A stretch of 64,000 nucleotides of DNA from Stomoxys calcitrans (taxonomy: Eukaryota; Arthropoda; Insecta; Diptera; Muscidae). Of this stretch, positions 24,601 through 39,600 are shown one piece after another. A model generated the notes under the pieces. The model worked only from the letters and a program-made list of their open reading frames with translations. It had not been told where the DNA came from and ran no database searches. The translations under genes and the position numbers were made by a program. The stretch is from positions 57,415,869 to 57,479,868 of the forward strand of contig NC_081554.1 in the NCBI RefSeq assembly GCF_963082655.1. Reading direction: 5' to 3'. Within the stretch, counting starts at the first letter, position 1. Every line of letters starts with the position of its first letter.

Positions 24601-27600
24601 TCATTTGTACAACATACAAATTATATGACAAAAATCCGTAGAATTCATCATTTTGTCATCAAGCTGACTTATTTTTGTATTGGTTTGCCCAAAAAGTAAT
24701 TGCGAATTTTTCATATAGTCGGCGTTGACAAATTTTTTCACAGCTTGTGACTCGGTAATTGCATTCTTTCTTCTCTCAGTTATCAGCTTTTACTTTTAGC
24801 TTGCTTTAGAAAAAAAAGTGTAAAAAAAAGTATATTTGATTAAAGTTCATTCTAAGTTTTATTAAAAATGAATTTACTTTCTTTTAAAAAATCCGCAATT
24901 ACTTTTTGGGGAGCCCAATAGTTTAATTGTCCATATAAACAAAGACATTTGTGCGCGCGTGTGTGTACATGTGCAGAAAATATGCGAAAAAGGAGAAAAC
25001 AGCTAGGAGAACGTGAATAAAAATTTTAATACCGTAAAATTGGTCGGCTGATACCAGCTGTTCGCTTTAAACCAATAGGTCGGTGAATACGTTAGAATAT
25101 CTGTTAATAGGTAGATCACAAATTTAGCATGTAAATGAATATAGGACAAATAAAAAGTCTTATTTTGATATAATTATTAACTCTACTTGGTTTGTTTTTA
25201 TACCCACCATCTAAGGTATATTCATTTATCACTCCGTTTGCAACACATCGAAATATAAATTTTCGACCCTTTAAAGTATATATATTCTTGATCAGCGTAA
25301 AAATCTAAGACGATCTGACCATGTCCGTCTGTCCGCCTGTCTGTTGAAATCACGCTACAGTCTTTAAAAATAGAGATATTGAGCAGAAACTTTGCATAGA
25401 TTCTTTTTTTCTTTTTTGTCCATAAACAGGTTAAGTTCAAAGATGAGCTATATCGGACTATATCTTGACATAGCCCCCATATAGACCGATCCGATGATTT
25501 AGGGTCTTAGGCCCATAAAAGGCGCATTTACAGCCCAATTCTGAATTCGAATAAAATCCTCCTATTCTCATTGAATGGGAAGAGAAAAAATATGGTAGAG
25601 GCAATTTCGAATTTTCGAAAACAGCTGTTTTGCTTCAGCTGTTTTATTTTGGCTAAACATTTGATTGTTATTTTTTGGAAAAAAGAACATAAAATGAAAA
25701 AAAAAGCAAAAATTAGTTATAACGATTGCTAAAAAAGTTTACAAACATGTTTAGTGTTGCTTTTGTAATGTTTGTTCTAATTTTTGCATTTTAATAATGC
25801 ACAATACTTCTGTTGTTGTGATAACAACTTTCCGTCTTCATCCAAACAGTCGTTGGCTAAATTAGATGCATCCAGAGTGGTCTGGTGGCCAGATAAATAG
25901 ATTAATTGTGTCATGTTGTCCCTGGCTGCATGCGGGGCACACATCCTGCATGTTGGCGTTTTCCCTTGCCAAAAGGAGTTAAGGAGGCTGAATCGTAATA
26001 TAGAGGTTTGCTTCTCCTTCGTCGCTATAAATGCTGCGCGCCGCTTTATCTAAAGGTCTACTTTTATGGAGCTAGAACTTGAAGATCTAATCGACATTCC
26101 CAGGCGGCGGCCGCTTTTCATGGTGGTTGGGACGGCTGCTGGATATAATGCTGCCTAAAAGCGACTTTTGGATTTATTCCTACTCCTGTGGAGTAAATGC
26201 TGCCAATTGTGGTGCCAAGTATCTTTGAATAATTCCCCACGAACATTCCATTAAGAAACAAGCAGAAGACTTCTTGCACATTATTGAGTGCCGCCCGATT
26301 CTACTTTAAGCTCAATGATAAGGGACCTCCTTTTAGTATCGGACTCGGAACGGAGTGCTAATAAAATTGAAAAACTTAAGAAAATCTTCTATGGTGGATA
26401 CATGACATATTTAAACCGGGAGAACCTAACATAATTTTTACTTGATTTTTATGAAAAAGGGAAAAATTATTTCCATACATTTTAAATTGTTCGTAAGTAA
26501 TAAGAAGTGATACAATTTTTTTATAAAAACATTCACAATTTTTTATCCTAACTCCCTTTCATTCTCCTTTTTATATCGATTCAGAACAGCTATTTTTTTC
26601 CTGGGAGATATTTCCCTTTTTCGAAGTTTGTTTAGAATAAGGGAAAAGGGATTAGGGAAAAAAGTTCCAGTAAATTGTTATTCAGAATAGGGGAAAAGAG
26701 AGTAGGGAATAAACTCCCAGGGAATTGTTATTCAGAATAGGGCTGTTATTGTCCGACTTTGCCAAAATTTGGGACAGTGAGCTGTGTTAGGCCCTTCGAC
26801 ATTCTTCTTCAATTAGGCCCAGATAGGTCCCAATTGGGATATAGCTGCCATATAGACCAATCTATCGATTTAAAGTTTGGGACCCATTAAAGGCGCATTT
26901 ATTGCCCGATGTCGCCAAAATTTGGGAAGGTGTGTTGTGTTAGTCCCTTCGCTATCCTTCTTCAAGTTGGCCCAAATCGGTCCAGATTTGAATATAGCTG
27001 ACATATAGACCGATCTTTCGATTTAAGGTTTTGGGCCCATAAAAGGCGCATTTATTGTCCGATGTCGCCGAAATTTGGCACAGTAAGTTGTGTTAGGCCC
27101 TTCGACATTCTTCTTTAATTTGGCTCAGATCGGTCCAGATTTGAATATAGCTGCCATATAAATCAACATCTCAACTTAAAGTCTTGGTCCCATAAAAAGT
27201 GCATTTATAATCCGATTTCACTGGAATTTGACACAGTGACTTATGCTAGGCTTTTTGACATTCGTGTCGTATATGGTTCAGATCGGTTTATTTTTAGATA
27301 AACAAGATTTTGTTATACACAATAGAACAATGACTTGTATTTAGTATTATTTGGTCCAAATCGGAACATATTTCGATATATTTGCTATGGGGTATAAGGT
27401 TTGCATTTTTCATCAGATTTTGACGAAAGGCGGTTTGCATATATTTCGGACAAATATGATAAAACATGTTGTGTAAAATATTTGACTACTCTGTACCATA
27501 AGATGGAATAATCATGATGGAGGAAGACTTCTCGAAACTTAAAGAAACTCACACAAACGTTTTGTTTGGAGAAATTTGCTTCGTTTCTGTGATTGTGATC

Positions 27601-30600
27601 CAACATCTGAGTTTAGGTAGTAGCCCTGCTTTTTCTTTTGTGGTGGCTACGATTTTGGTAGAATTATGAAGGTAAAGTCAATACCCCAACAACGAAATCC
27701 ACTATACAACCGTGTTTGGATGGATGGTGGTGCAAATTCCCACTAAAGGCTCTATTACACGGCATGTAGTTGTCTTATGACATGCCAAATTTAGCTCGTG
27801 TAGAGTTGTATATGTCGTGCGATACAAACGAAATAACGTATGAAAATCACTATTCAAGATAGCATAAGTAATTATTTTCGATTAGAGCGTGCTCTATTCT
27901 TTCTGACAAAAACATAGAGAAATCAGCTGTTTTTGTTGTTAGTCGAATGAAAGCAATCCCAAATTAAATTGTTTTCACAAATTTATGATTTAACCAGCTT
28001 TCTAACAATTTTAACAATTTTTACGCATAAAAAAATCAGCTTTTGCTCAAATTTTTAGGTTATGTCATACGAAAATTACAAATAGGTATGATAACAAAAA
28101 TAATGAATCGTATGTAAATTGACAAACTTTAACAACATTTTCAACTACATGTGAATACAAAAGATGGCATGTCAAAAGACATATATGTACATGCCGTGTA
28201 ATAGAGCCTTAACCTGTAAAATTTCTGTACATGGTTAATTTGACTTTCTATTTTTATTTGCATTATTGAATATGTAGCAGTCACAAGATTAAAAGATTAT
28301 CATTTTAAATGTTTAAATTATATATTAAATATGTGGAAAAAAAACAAAATTTAAAAACCTTTAAAATCCAAACTAAACATTTGACTTTCTAGTGAGGTTT
28401 GGATACAGTTCTGAAATTGGAAAATTCCATCGGCTGGGCTAGAGACTACTTTACCTCGTATAAATTTGCCAATGATATGATGTTGTGTGTCCTTAGAAGT
28501 GTTTTATTTACCTTTTATACGGATTTTCTCGCTTAGTTTGTGTGGAGAAAAATTCTATCCCCGATTATCTAAGCGACTAATCTTATCGCCGTTTACTAAA
28601 ACATATGGTGTCATAATTAAATTTGAATGACAAAACTAAAAGAGGAAGAACGCAACATATTTATTCAATGATTGGACTTTCGGGAATGACAAAATTGCTT
28701 AAGATTTTAATAAAATCAAATTTGTTTATTTTGTTGATATTTAAATATTTTAGATGTGGTATCAGTGCTGCCAACGTTAAAGTATAAAGCAATTAGCAAA
28801 AAGAGCGTTTTATTTATTTATAAGCTAGCGAATCCGTTAGATTTTGTTTTATTTACTTTTTTTTGGTTGGCTGACTGATATTTCCCATATTATACAAATA
28901 GCATGTACCAAATATTAATATTGTCTTTTACACACATATGTACACACCAATGACTTATAGAAAGATTTTTCTGACATTTTTACTTGTGTTCTGCTGCTGC
29001 GTCATGTGTTTTTGTTTGGGAGGCAAGAAAATATAAAAGATAACGGCTGGTGGCGATGATATTGAAAAAAAAGAGGGGAAAACACAACAAAACTACGAAC
29101 AGTGCTCGTTTTGTGACTTTTCCAAAGGGTTGTTTTCCACTTGTTCGCCCTGCATTGTGGTTGTGGCATTTGTTTTGCTTTGTCGTACTGCATGTATGGG
29201 AGGTACAACCAAACAAATTAAGAAGACCATAACTGAATATGGGATGGGTGGTTGGATGTCTAAATGTCTGGATGTTTTGGGCAAGCTAGTCATCAATCCA
29301 ACTGGAATTGGAATGTGGAAAATGGATCAATATACCAAGTGCCAACGACTACAATGCACTAGCAAGAGGAAAAAGGTATGCTGATAGAGGCAAACAAGAA
29401 TATACATACACAACAAGCCAGCAGCTATGAATGTGTTAGTGTGAGTGCTGCTCAATATCTCCTTAGCACGAGTGAATAACAGGAACAGTTTCACTGTTAA
29501 TGAACTGAGGACTTTTAGATATATCGAAATATTTGAACTCTGCTTAACTAACAAGTACCTATTGGAATATTTGTCCTAATTCTTGGAGAAGACAAAAGCA
29601 AATGGGTCGTGGTACTACTTACTTGCTCGTATCCCAAGAGAACACACATATTTATTGCAGGTTCCCACCGGTAAAAAAAAATCATAGTTATGCACGAACA
29701 CAGAGAGAGTCCATAAAACACAAAAATTGAAAGCAGAGAGTAAACCATAGCATCATCCATGATAATGCAGGGATATACGTAATACACGTCGACCCAAAAG
29801 AGAAAATAAAGGTATTTCTTTTTATGTATGTACAAGTATGTGTAGAATATTTGCACTGAACGAACCGAAGGTAAAACGAGGTTGCCAGGGTTCATTAAAC
29901 TGGTATTCGTTTTTGCGAATACTTGTTACATAGCAATCTAGGGTGCAAAAACACAGCAATAGTAACACTTAGAAAAAAAAAATAAAAACTACATACCAAT
30001 GTTAAAAAATGTTTGAAATTGGTCCATGGCAAAGACCGTATTTGGAACACAGAGAAAAATTAAGTGGCAAGCAGTAAAAATTACACCGTTGAGCAGGGGT
30101 GGGAAATTGGAAGATGCGTTTATGCTAGTAGCATTATCAAGCCTGTTCCGATTTTCACGGATGTTTACACTTTGTGCGGTGCATAGGTTGATTCTGCGAT
30201 TTCCGTGCGATTTTCACTTTATTTCATTAGCAACACTTAAACAGCTGTACCAGAAATGTGTTAAACGTTTTGCCTAATTGCATGCGCCATACGTATATTT
30301 GTGTCAATTACTTTTTAATCTGAATTGGAATAAAGGTTTAAAATTACGAAAAAGTTATGCTATTGGGTTGCCCAAAAAATAATTGCGGATTTTTTAAAAG
30401 AAAGTAAATGCATTTTTAATAGGACTTAGAATGAACTTTAATCAAATATGCTTTTTTTACACCTTTTTTCTAAAGCAAGCTAAAGTAACAGCTGATAACT
30501 GACAGAAGAAAGAATGCAATTAGAGTCACAAGCTGTGAAAAAATTTGTCAACGCCGACTATATGAAAAATCCGCAATTACTTTTTGGGCAACCCAATACA

Positions 30601-33600
30601 TTATCATTATTTGTTTTTATTATTATTTGGTTTTGGAACCGTATGATCATAAAATGCAAAGCGAATCCCCAATTTTGCCACACCTCCGCTTCTTTTTCCG
30701 ACAGACAATATTCGGTGCACGCGCATTTTAAGTAGCTGTAAAAATTGGAAAAAAAAACAGCAACAAACCAAAATTTGATTGATTCAATAGAAAAAGCTTT
30801 GCAAAGGTCCTAAAACACTCGTATGAATAGAAAAAAGCTTTAATACTCGGTCCCGATTCTCAATGTAGACGGATTACGAAATCGTTCTGTTAAGACAATG
30901 TGGCTCATCAAATCGGGGTGACAACATTAGTGTGCTTTGTAAACAAACAGATTTCTTCTTAGTATTTATGTTCAGAACACTAAGTCTAACCCAGTCATAT
31001 AATGTCTGTAAGATGCTTTCAGCCTTTTTATACCCACCACCATAGGGTTGGGGTATACTAAACTGGCCATTTCGTTTGTAACACCTCGAAATAACGATCT
31101 GTTACCCCATAAAGTATATATATTCTGGATCGTCTCGACTCCTATGTCCGTCCGTCTATCCCTCTGTTGAAATCGCGATAGCGGTCGAACGCGTAAAGCT
31201 AGCCGTTTGAGTACGGTCCGAATCAGTCTATAACCTGATATAGCTCCCATATAAACCTATCTTCCGAGTTGACTTCTTGAGCCCTTAGAACCTGCAATTT
31301 GTGTCCAATTTAGCTACAATTTTGCACGTAGTGTTTCGTTATGCCTTCCAACAACTGTGCCAAGTACGGTCCAAATCAGTCCATAACCTGATATAGCTCC
31401 CATATAAACCGGTCTCTCGATTAACCTTATTCGGTTCCCAGAAGCTTTAATTTTCCTGGTTTAACAGAGATTGGTATGTAGAATAAAATTATGCCCTTCA
31501 ACTAAATTTATTTTGTATACATTTTTAGCAGAATCCATGGTGGTGGGTTCCAAAGATTCGGCCCGGCCGAATTAAGTATGCTTTTACTTGTTGAATAATT
31601 GATTCGTATTCCTGCACTTAAGGCGTGTTATAAGGTTGTCTGTGTAGCAGACAGGTTCACGTCCCTATAGGATCCGTAGTATGTTAATTATGATGGTCAC
31701 CCATATGAGTGGCGGTAAAATACCCCTCTATGGCGTCGCCAGTACTATTCTTTTCTTATCCTTATTTCGTAAACCCAACAATTTATTCAACTGTTCCTAA
31801 GCATATTGTTTATCCAGTTACCGCCTTTACTTGGCTCTGTGTTCTTTTTTCGTTAAACTTTTTGCGTTTTCAAGTAATATTGGTATTAAATACAAACTAG
31901 TTGTTTGAAAATTAACTTTTCGCTCAGTGTATAATTCAATGCCGCTAACTTGTGCACAACAGATGATGATGGTGATGATGACAATCGCAACCATGTTGAC
32001 GTCGGCATTGTCCTCTTGTTATTTCTTTCGTATTTCTTTTGCTAAACTACACAACGCGTGCAAAACCAACAAATAAAATTTAGGTCGAGTAGGAGATGTG
32101 GGTTGCTGCACGCCAAGAACTATAAATAGGGAGGTAGTACTAGCAGCTGTAGGTATATAGTAGTAGTAGTAATAGTAAAGTGAAATTAATGAAAAACAAA
32201 CACAAATTATTGCATTTTCATATATTCCCACCTCCTCCTTTGATTTTATTCAAAGAAAAACATATGGGCGCGGCGACAGCCTTACTCATCTTTTCTCCTA
32301 CTACACACATCCTTCGCCGTTACTATAGTGCCAACATATGAGATATGTTTGCTAAACAAATGCTACCTATATTCCCAAAAAGAGGGCGATGAATGTTGCG
32401 TATACATGTGTGTGTACGACGCTGTCCTCAAACATAAAACACCGACCTAATTTTTGCAATTGCCTTGTTTTGTCGCCGTTAGTTACCTCTTGATGCAATG
32501 CAAGGAATACATACAATGGGTGTTTTGGGGTTGATATATATATTTTTTTCTGTGGTGTTTGATGACAGTTGCTATGTTGTTACATCAAGTTGTTACCGAT
32601 TCCAAAATATCGATAATCGTTTGTACAATTGTCAAAACTAGGTCACAACAATTGGGCGTAGTATACAAGACAAATAGCGATCAAATATTTATATAAAATA
32701 TATGTAATTGTATAATTCAACTGCTGAAGAACGCAATTTTATAAACATTGTTGCCGTTTTTACTTTACTAACATTGACATTAGTCTTGAGCAAGTACTAA
32801 AGACATGAAGCAAGTAAAAAAGGAAAGTTGGTCAAACCACTAAAAATAGCATTTGATGCTTTCTATGTTTCAGTTTTGGTTATTTTGGTCTAGAGGTAAA
32901 TTTTTATGTCATAGATACTTAAACAACCTTTTTTCAAGGCTAAATGGCGATTAAATACAACGACCCTATTCACAAAACTTAATATAGATTTGAAATAGGT
33001 TTATTTATCATACACGTGCATATATTTCCTTTATAGAACTGTCAAATAAAACTATTTTAAAGGCCTGGTTATACCGTAAATGTAGGAAAACGTGTCAGCT
33101 GTTTTGTTTTGCTTTATGAAAACACATGCAAACGATTACCGAACGTCTGTCGAACGTAAACGGAAAGTAGAATTTAGTAAAAACAAAATTTAGTTTTCGT
33201 GTCAGGTGATACAATTTGAAGCTTGAAGAAATTTCTAAACTAAAAATGTATGTTTAGAAAACTTCTATTCTACAATTCTATTTCTCTGTGAAATTCACAA
33301 TTTATTGTTAACAATAAAGGTTGAATGGGTAGCCCACCATGAAAAGGTGGTCAGTCTGACCTGTTATGAGAAGTAAATGAAAAAGTGAGACATATGTGAT
33401 AACAAGAAATTACAAGAAGAAAGTAGGGGTAAACGCCAGTACGGAGCTGTCGTGTCCGCTACTCTATGTTAGCCTTATGTCGGTATTCAGGTATTCCACA
33501 CACTCACTGTACTAGAGCCGCCATATACACATTCGACCCGGCACAGGGTGATTATAAGCACCACATCAGTTGAAACTCTGAGCTGCAATTTGTTTGGTGT

Positions 33601-36600
33601 TCAGCCTCATTGTGAGAAGCTCAGCTAAGAGCTACCGGGCGAGTCTTTGAAACTCCAGCGGTGATCGGAAGGGCTTCACGAGAATCGCTACCTTGTTCCG
33701 GTCCAAAGGATCGACCGCCGCAGGAACAGGTTGGCCATTGGTTATTTAAAGGCGCCAAAATTTAAGCAAGTGCTGGTGCCACCCGGCCTCTCACTTAGAC
33801 TCCCCACTCCTGCAACTGCATTCGCAGATAATCAGCAACTCCGTATGGAGCATTCTCCTATCCGCAACCTGTGGTAGCTGCCAGCTAGCTTCTCGTTATA
33901 ATTGCTGTCACGAGAAGCTTAGCCGCGAGCTACGGGGCGTGTCCACAGGTTTGCAGATAGTGGAATGCTCCATACGGAGTAGCTGCAACGGCAGTCGCGG
34001 ACAATCCGCGGTATCGAGCGAAGAATCTCAGTAAGAGACTGGGCGGCAACGACTCTTGCACAAATACTGAGTGCCTATGATTCTCGATATGACAAGGCGA
34101 GTTGTTGGGGCTTTAAATAAGCAATGGCTACCCTGTTCCCGCGGCGATCGGTGCTTTGCAATGGAACGAGCTTGACGAGGATCGCCACCTCCTCATAAAA
34201 ATGTGGCTATAACAACAAAGAACTCCACACGAACTGAAGCTCAATGTTCCAGCCTTTGTGATGCTCATAGTTATCCCGTGCCGGGTAGACTACAGGTTTT
34301 CTGAACCTGTTGTATTATCCTTACGTTGCACCTTTTCTCCATTGTTCACCAAACTACTGAAGCGTAAGTAAGAATTGGTCTAATCGCACTTCTGTAGAGC
34401 CAGAACACTATCCTCTCCCGATTCAAACCCAAATCTGTGAGCCTACTCGCTACTTGCTCTTCAAGTTCAGTTTCTGGACTTGCACTTCCAGTTCATTTAC
34501 TCGACTTGCACTTCCAGTTTAGTTTCCGACGTATTTGACATTGTCGGATATCGAAATCGTGAACAGGCTAAGCTCTGCGCTACGGTGGCCACCTGACATA
34601 CATTTTCGACTTATAATACATACTTTGAAAACGTCGTAATTCAAGGCAAAAATATAGTTTTTGACAGAGTTAAAAAATAATAAGGAAATCCTACAGTTAA
34701 TTTAAACTTTCGTGAATTTATGATTATTTTTGAATATTTATGTATGTATGCATATACGTACATAGGCGCTATAGTATGTCGAAACTAAAGAAATTTCAGA
34801 ACATTTTCGAGGTTTATAACGTACTTTTTATACAAGTATTAGACGTTTTCGACGTTTTCAACTTTGTGACAATCTATAACTTAAAAATCGTCGTACGGAC
34901 CATCTCCCAGACTTTTCGGCCTTCCTGCATAGCTGATTCGGATTCCTACCCATTAGATGTATTGGGTTGCCCAAAAAGTAATTGGATTTTTTAAAAGAAA
35001 GTAAATGCTGTTTTAATAAAACTTAGAATGAACTTTAATCAAATATACTTTTTTTACACTTTTTTTCTAAAGCAAGCTAAAAGTAACAGCTGATAACTGA
35101 CAGAAGAAAGAATGCAATTACAGAGTCACAAGCTTTCTCAACGCCGACTATATGAAAAATCCGCAATTACTTTTTGGGCAACCCAATATTACAATATCGT
35201 CTGCGGGTTTAAATCTATTCTTAATCAGCATCCGTTATAGGTTATTCTTAGTGGTCATCTATAGGAGAGGCGACAAAATGCCCCTCTGTGGCGTGCCCTG
35301 TGACATCTGTGATCTTTATGCCATGGGACCCACAATTTATCCACTTATTCTTTAGCATATGGTTTATCCACACTTTAAGTACCTGGTCCACCCGGTACTG
35401 GTCTAAGAGTTGCATTAGTGTCTCGGTCCGACCTTTGTTAAAAGCCTTCGATGTTAACGCATGCCGCCAATTTGTACATGTCCTACTCTTTATCATAGTA
35501 TTCACAATGCGCTCCATGGTTGTGAGTAGAAAGGACGTAAGGCTTATACGCCTGTAGGCCGTTGCCTTACCGGGCTTGGGTATGAATACCACCCTTGCCT
35601 TCTGACAGGCTTTCGAAGTATATGCAAGTCCAAGGTACGGTGTGAATATAGCGGCCAGAAGTGTCACCAAGCAGTTCGCTTTTTACCATAAAGTCTGTTA
35701 TAAAAAAGACTTCGATCAACCCCTTTGTTCCAAGACTCCGATGTCTGCATGAATCCCGTCGTATCCTGAAGAAAATGCGTTTTCGTCAATAGCATAAACA
35801 TGTCCTCCGTTGAGGTTCTTTCATTCTTAGGCTCAGGATTTGCTAAATAAGGTTAAGCCAAGTGATCAGACGACATCATTTTTTTTTTGAGTACTTGTAT
35901 TGAGGATGTCAACTTGTTCTCTTTTTACATTCATTCTTTGTTTACGTTTTCTCCTATTTGATGACATTTTCGATCAAGAGATTTCACATCCTTAATGATG
36001 TGCATGGAGCCTTTTCACTTTATGTTTTCGCAAGTGACCTACTGCAGACTTAACATAACACATCTGATGCATGGTCTTTGTAATAGTAATGCTCAGGATT
36101 CACTAATAGGTTAGGTCACATGCAAAAACACAAAGTGGATAGGCCCCATAAACATCATTAAGGATGTCAAATCTGACGATTGAAAATGTCATCATATAGG
36201 AGAAAACGTAAACAAAGAATGAATGTAAAAAGAGAACAAGTTGACATCCTCAATGCCAAGTACTGCCAAATATTAAAAAAAAAGTATATCGGCTGATCGC
36301 TTGGCTTAACCTTATTCAGTGAATCCTGAGTAATGCTGAAAACAAAGGTGTATTCGTCACATCTACACATAACTATCAGTCATGGCTGAAAAATCAAAAT
36401 CATTCGATTTTTTTCGATGAATGACGTCTATCGATAACCGTTTACAAAGAAATGTGTAATCATTAATTGACAGAAATTGAAAAACACGTTCTGGGATATG
36501 CAAAATTAAATAAAATCAAAAGAAAGAAAGGAAAAAATTTATGTACCGTTTTAGGCAAAAGCTGTAATCAACACGTACACACGATGAGTACGATCATGAT

Positions 36601-39600
36601 GTGCCATGTAAACTCTGTTTTTTTTTTTTTCTTTAAAAACGTTGTCCTTCTGTAAGTATTATCACATATCAATAAGACTGCCCAGCCATATTTTTTTTTA
36701 AATTTTAAAGATGCACTAAATGTGTGATTTTAACATAGGGCTGTCGATCGAAAAGTGCTATTTTCTTTCTTCGACCATTTTTCTAAGAAAAAAGTAAAAT
36801 ATATTTCAGTGATGGCTCAAAAAAATATAAGCATTTTTCGTGCGACAGACCTATGTTAAATCACGAGATTTAATGTAGATTTGCAAGTAAAAGCTAAAAA
36901 AAGTTAGCTGGATGTTAATATTCAAAGTTAATTTTTTTTTCATTAAAACTTACAGTATGATTAAAAAATCACTATCGGATACACTTACCTTACTCAATTT
37001 TTCTCCCTCGTGTCGTGGTAATAACGAACGTAAATTCTGAAAACCGGCGTTAATGCTTTGCATACGCCTCCGTTCATTACTATTGGCAATTTCACGACGC
37101 ATTCGTTTCTCGTTTTCTAATGTAGTCTTATTGACAGATGGGGGTGGAGGCAATGTACCACATGCCAATTTTGTTCCGCCTTGGGATGACATGTTGCCGC
37201 TGTTGTGACGTTGACGTGATTTCGATGAAGGTGATACACTCTGTTCATATGATTGTTCTCCTTGTATTAAATATGACTCTCCTCCCGAGTCCTCCAATTG
37301 TAATCTGCAAAAAAAAAAATCAAAAAGCTTAAGTAAAGAACGAACAAAAAAAATCTGTTTTTAAAAACATAATTGGATACCAATGACAAAATCACACTAA
37401 CGGACTAGAGCTGGCAAAGTATCGATGGCACTATTGATACAATCGATGTTTTATTTTTTTTCTGAATATCGATTTATATTTTCTCTATAGATACTATGGG
37501 AAAAGTTTTTTTTGCAAAATTGAGTAAAAATAATCGATCCAACAATGAACATATCCTATAAGATACATTGCACCATAGAGGGCGCGGTTTTCATCCGATT
37601 TAGTTAACATTTGTACAATGATTTCTCTCATGACTTCTGCAGAAATTATACACTTTGTTTAGAATACGCAATAAATTTTAACAACATGAATATTGGTACG
37701 CTTTTGTTTTCTGATTGTATTCCATGGTAACATTTGCTATGACACACATAGTAAATTCTTGATAGTGGACATCACGGTTCATAAATTGTATGCCAAAAGA
37801 CCTCATTATTAATGTTATCGATAACACTATTTTATGTCATTCTCACAAAGTAAATGAATCACTAAAACTGTTTTTCCTTGAAATCGCACATACTGAACTT
37901 TCTCTATAACACTTTTAGACAACTGAACTGGAACTGAGCTCTTGGTATATTTCCATCAACTTCCAACTGACCATTTTAAATTTGGTTTTTTTTTGGTCTG
38001 TGCATAAATCGGTCTTGCATCTATATAAATCGATATCCTGAAATTTACTTCTCATTTTCATTTGAAATATAGTTGATCGGAAAATAACGATAGTATCGAT
38101 ACTATCGATATTTAATATCAAAAATATCGAATGTTGCGGCTATCGATAGTTTGCCAGCTCTGTAATGGACGCCAGTGCCTGGCCAGGCCCCAAGTACTTC
38201 CTTCATACCAGTTTTTTTTCTATTATTTAGATAACATATTGAAGATGAACAAGTGAAAACGCATTAACACTGAACTTTGGGTACCCACCATCATAGATAT
38301 TCATTAGGGTGATGACTTTTTGAGTTTTTTTCTCAATGTATTCCATTTAAATATTGAAAAAGTTTGTGCAGAAAGCGCTTTGAAATTAAATTTTTTTAAG
38401 TCGAGTTTTTTTTTATCGAATCGCCTTATATCTAAGTTTTTCTCTAACCTTAATAAAAACTCATCAAAATGTGATACAGGGAAGTTGAGTTGTATAAAAG
38501 TCATCACCCTAATAAGTATTCAACAAGGATTTTCTGCTTACATTGCGTTTCTACTCGGCAAGGCATTTTAGGACCTTGTTCATTAGGGTGAGAGTATGGA
38601 GATTTTAATCCGCCCATGCCACTATGGACATACACCTAAGCCAGTGTTCGGTTTGTTGTGCGCGCTAAAAAATAAAAAGCAACCTCGTAAAAGAAAATTT
38701 AAAGTTAGGAATTCCTTGTTACTTAGAAAAACCTTAATTTTTTTCCATACCTATCCATACGTGTCCCCAATTAAGTACCGGTGTATGTTAGTCGTGAAAG
38801 CCGGAAAATGACATAGGAAATGCTCCAAGGTCTCATCATCTTCCCCACATGCTATCACTTGCCGCACCGATTTTGCATAAGTGAGTCCAATGTGTCCTGT
38901 TATGACACCAAAAGCTATACTGACCTCCTCCTTACTTCCTTTCAGTAATAGCCCAGTCCTCTCACGATCCGGATCCCCAATCTGTGTATGAGTGGCCACA
39001 GATATGTATGTCAAATCAGGGGCCTAATTCATTCTCGCATCCGTTGTCAAACGAGTTTTTGTTCAAGCATTAATTCAGTTACATAAATACTAATTGGATT
39101 ATGACTTACGAACGTAATTTCTAAAAAAGTTATCGATTACGGAGAAGAAAAAAATCGATTTGCCGAGTGTCGCTATCGTAATTAGGCGAATACATATGCG
39201 GGATTTAGGCCCTATAATTTTAGTTAAGCCGTAACCTTTCTCGTTTTAGTGGGGACGTAGGCTAGATTTTTTTGGAAGAACAAGTCCCTGAAAATACCCA
39301 GATTTACGCTTCCTGGTGAAAATTACCTGCATAAATTATCTTTCTGGGGTTTAAATTTAAATTTCACCATATCCTTCTCGAAAGGCCTGGAAATCTCATT
39401 GATAACCAAAGTCATGAAAAGAAGAGATGGAGATAAACCCCTTACTTGTGCATTTCCTCTAATCATAAAAAAAAACCTCTTAATCGAGACCTCCGCCATT
39501 GGTGCATCAAAAACACTGACATGGCTGACAGTATCGAAAACCTTCGTTAAAAACCTGGTCGTGACATTGACTTTCGTGACAGTGTCTTTACTACTAACAA

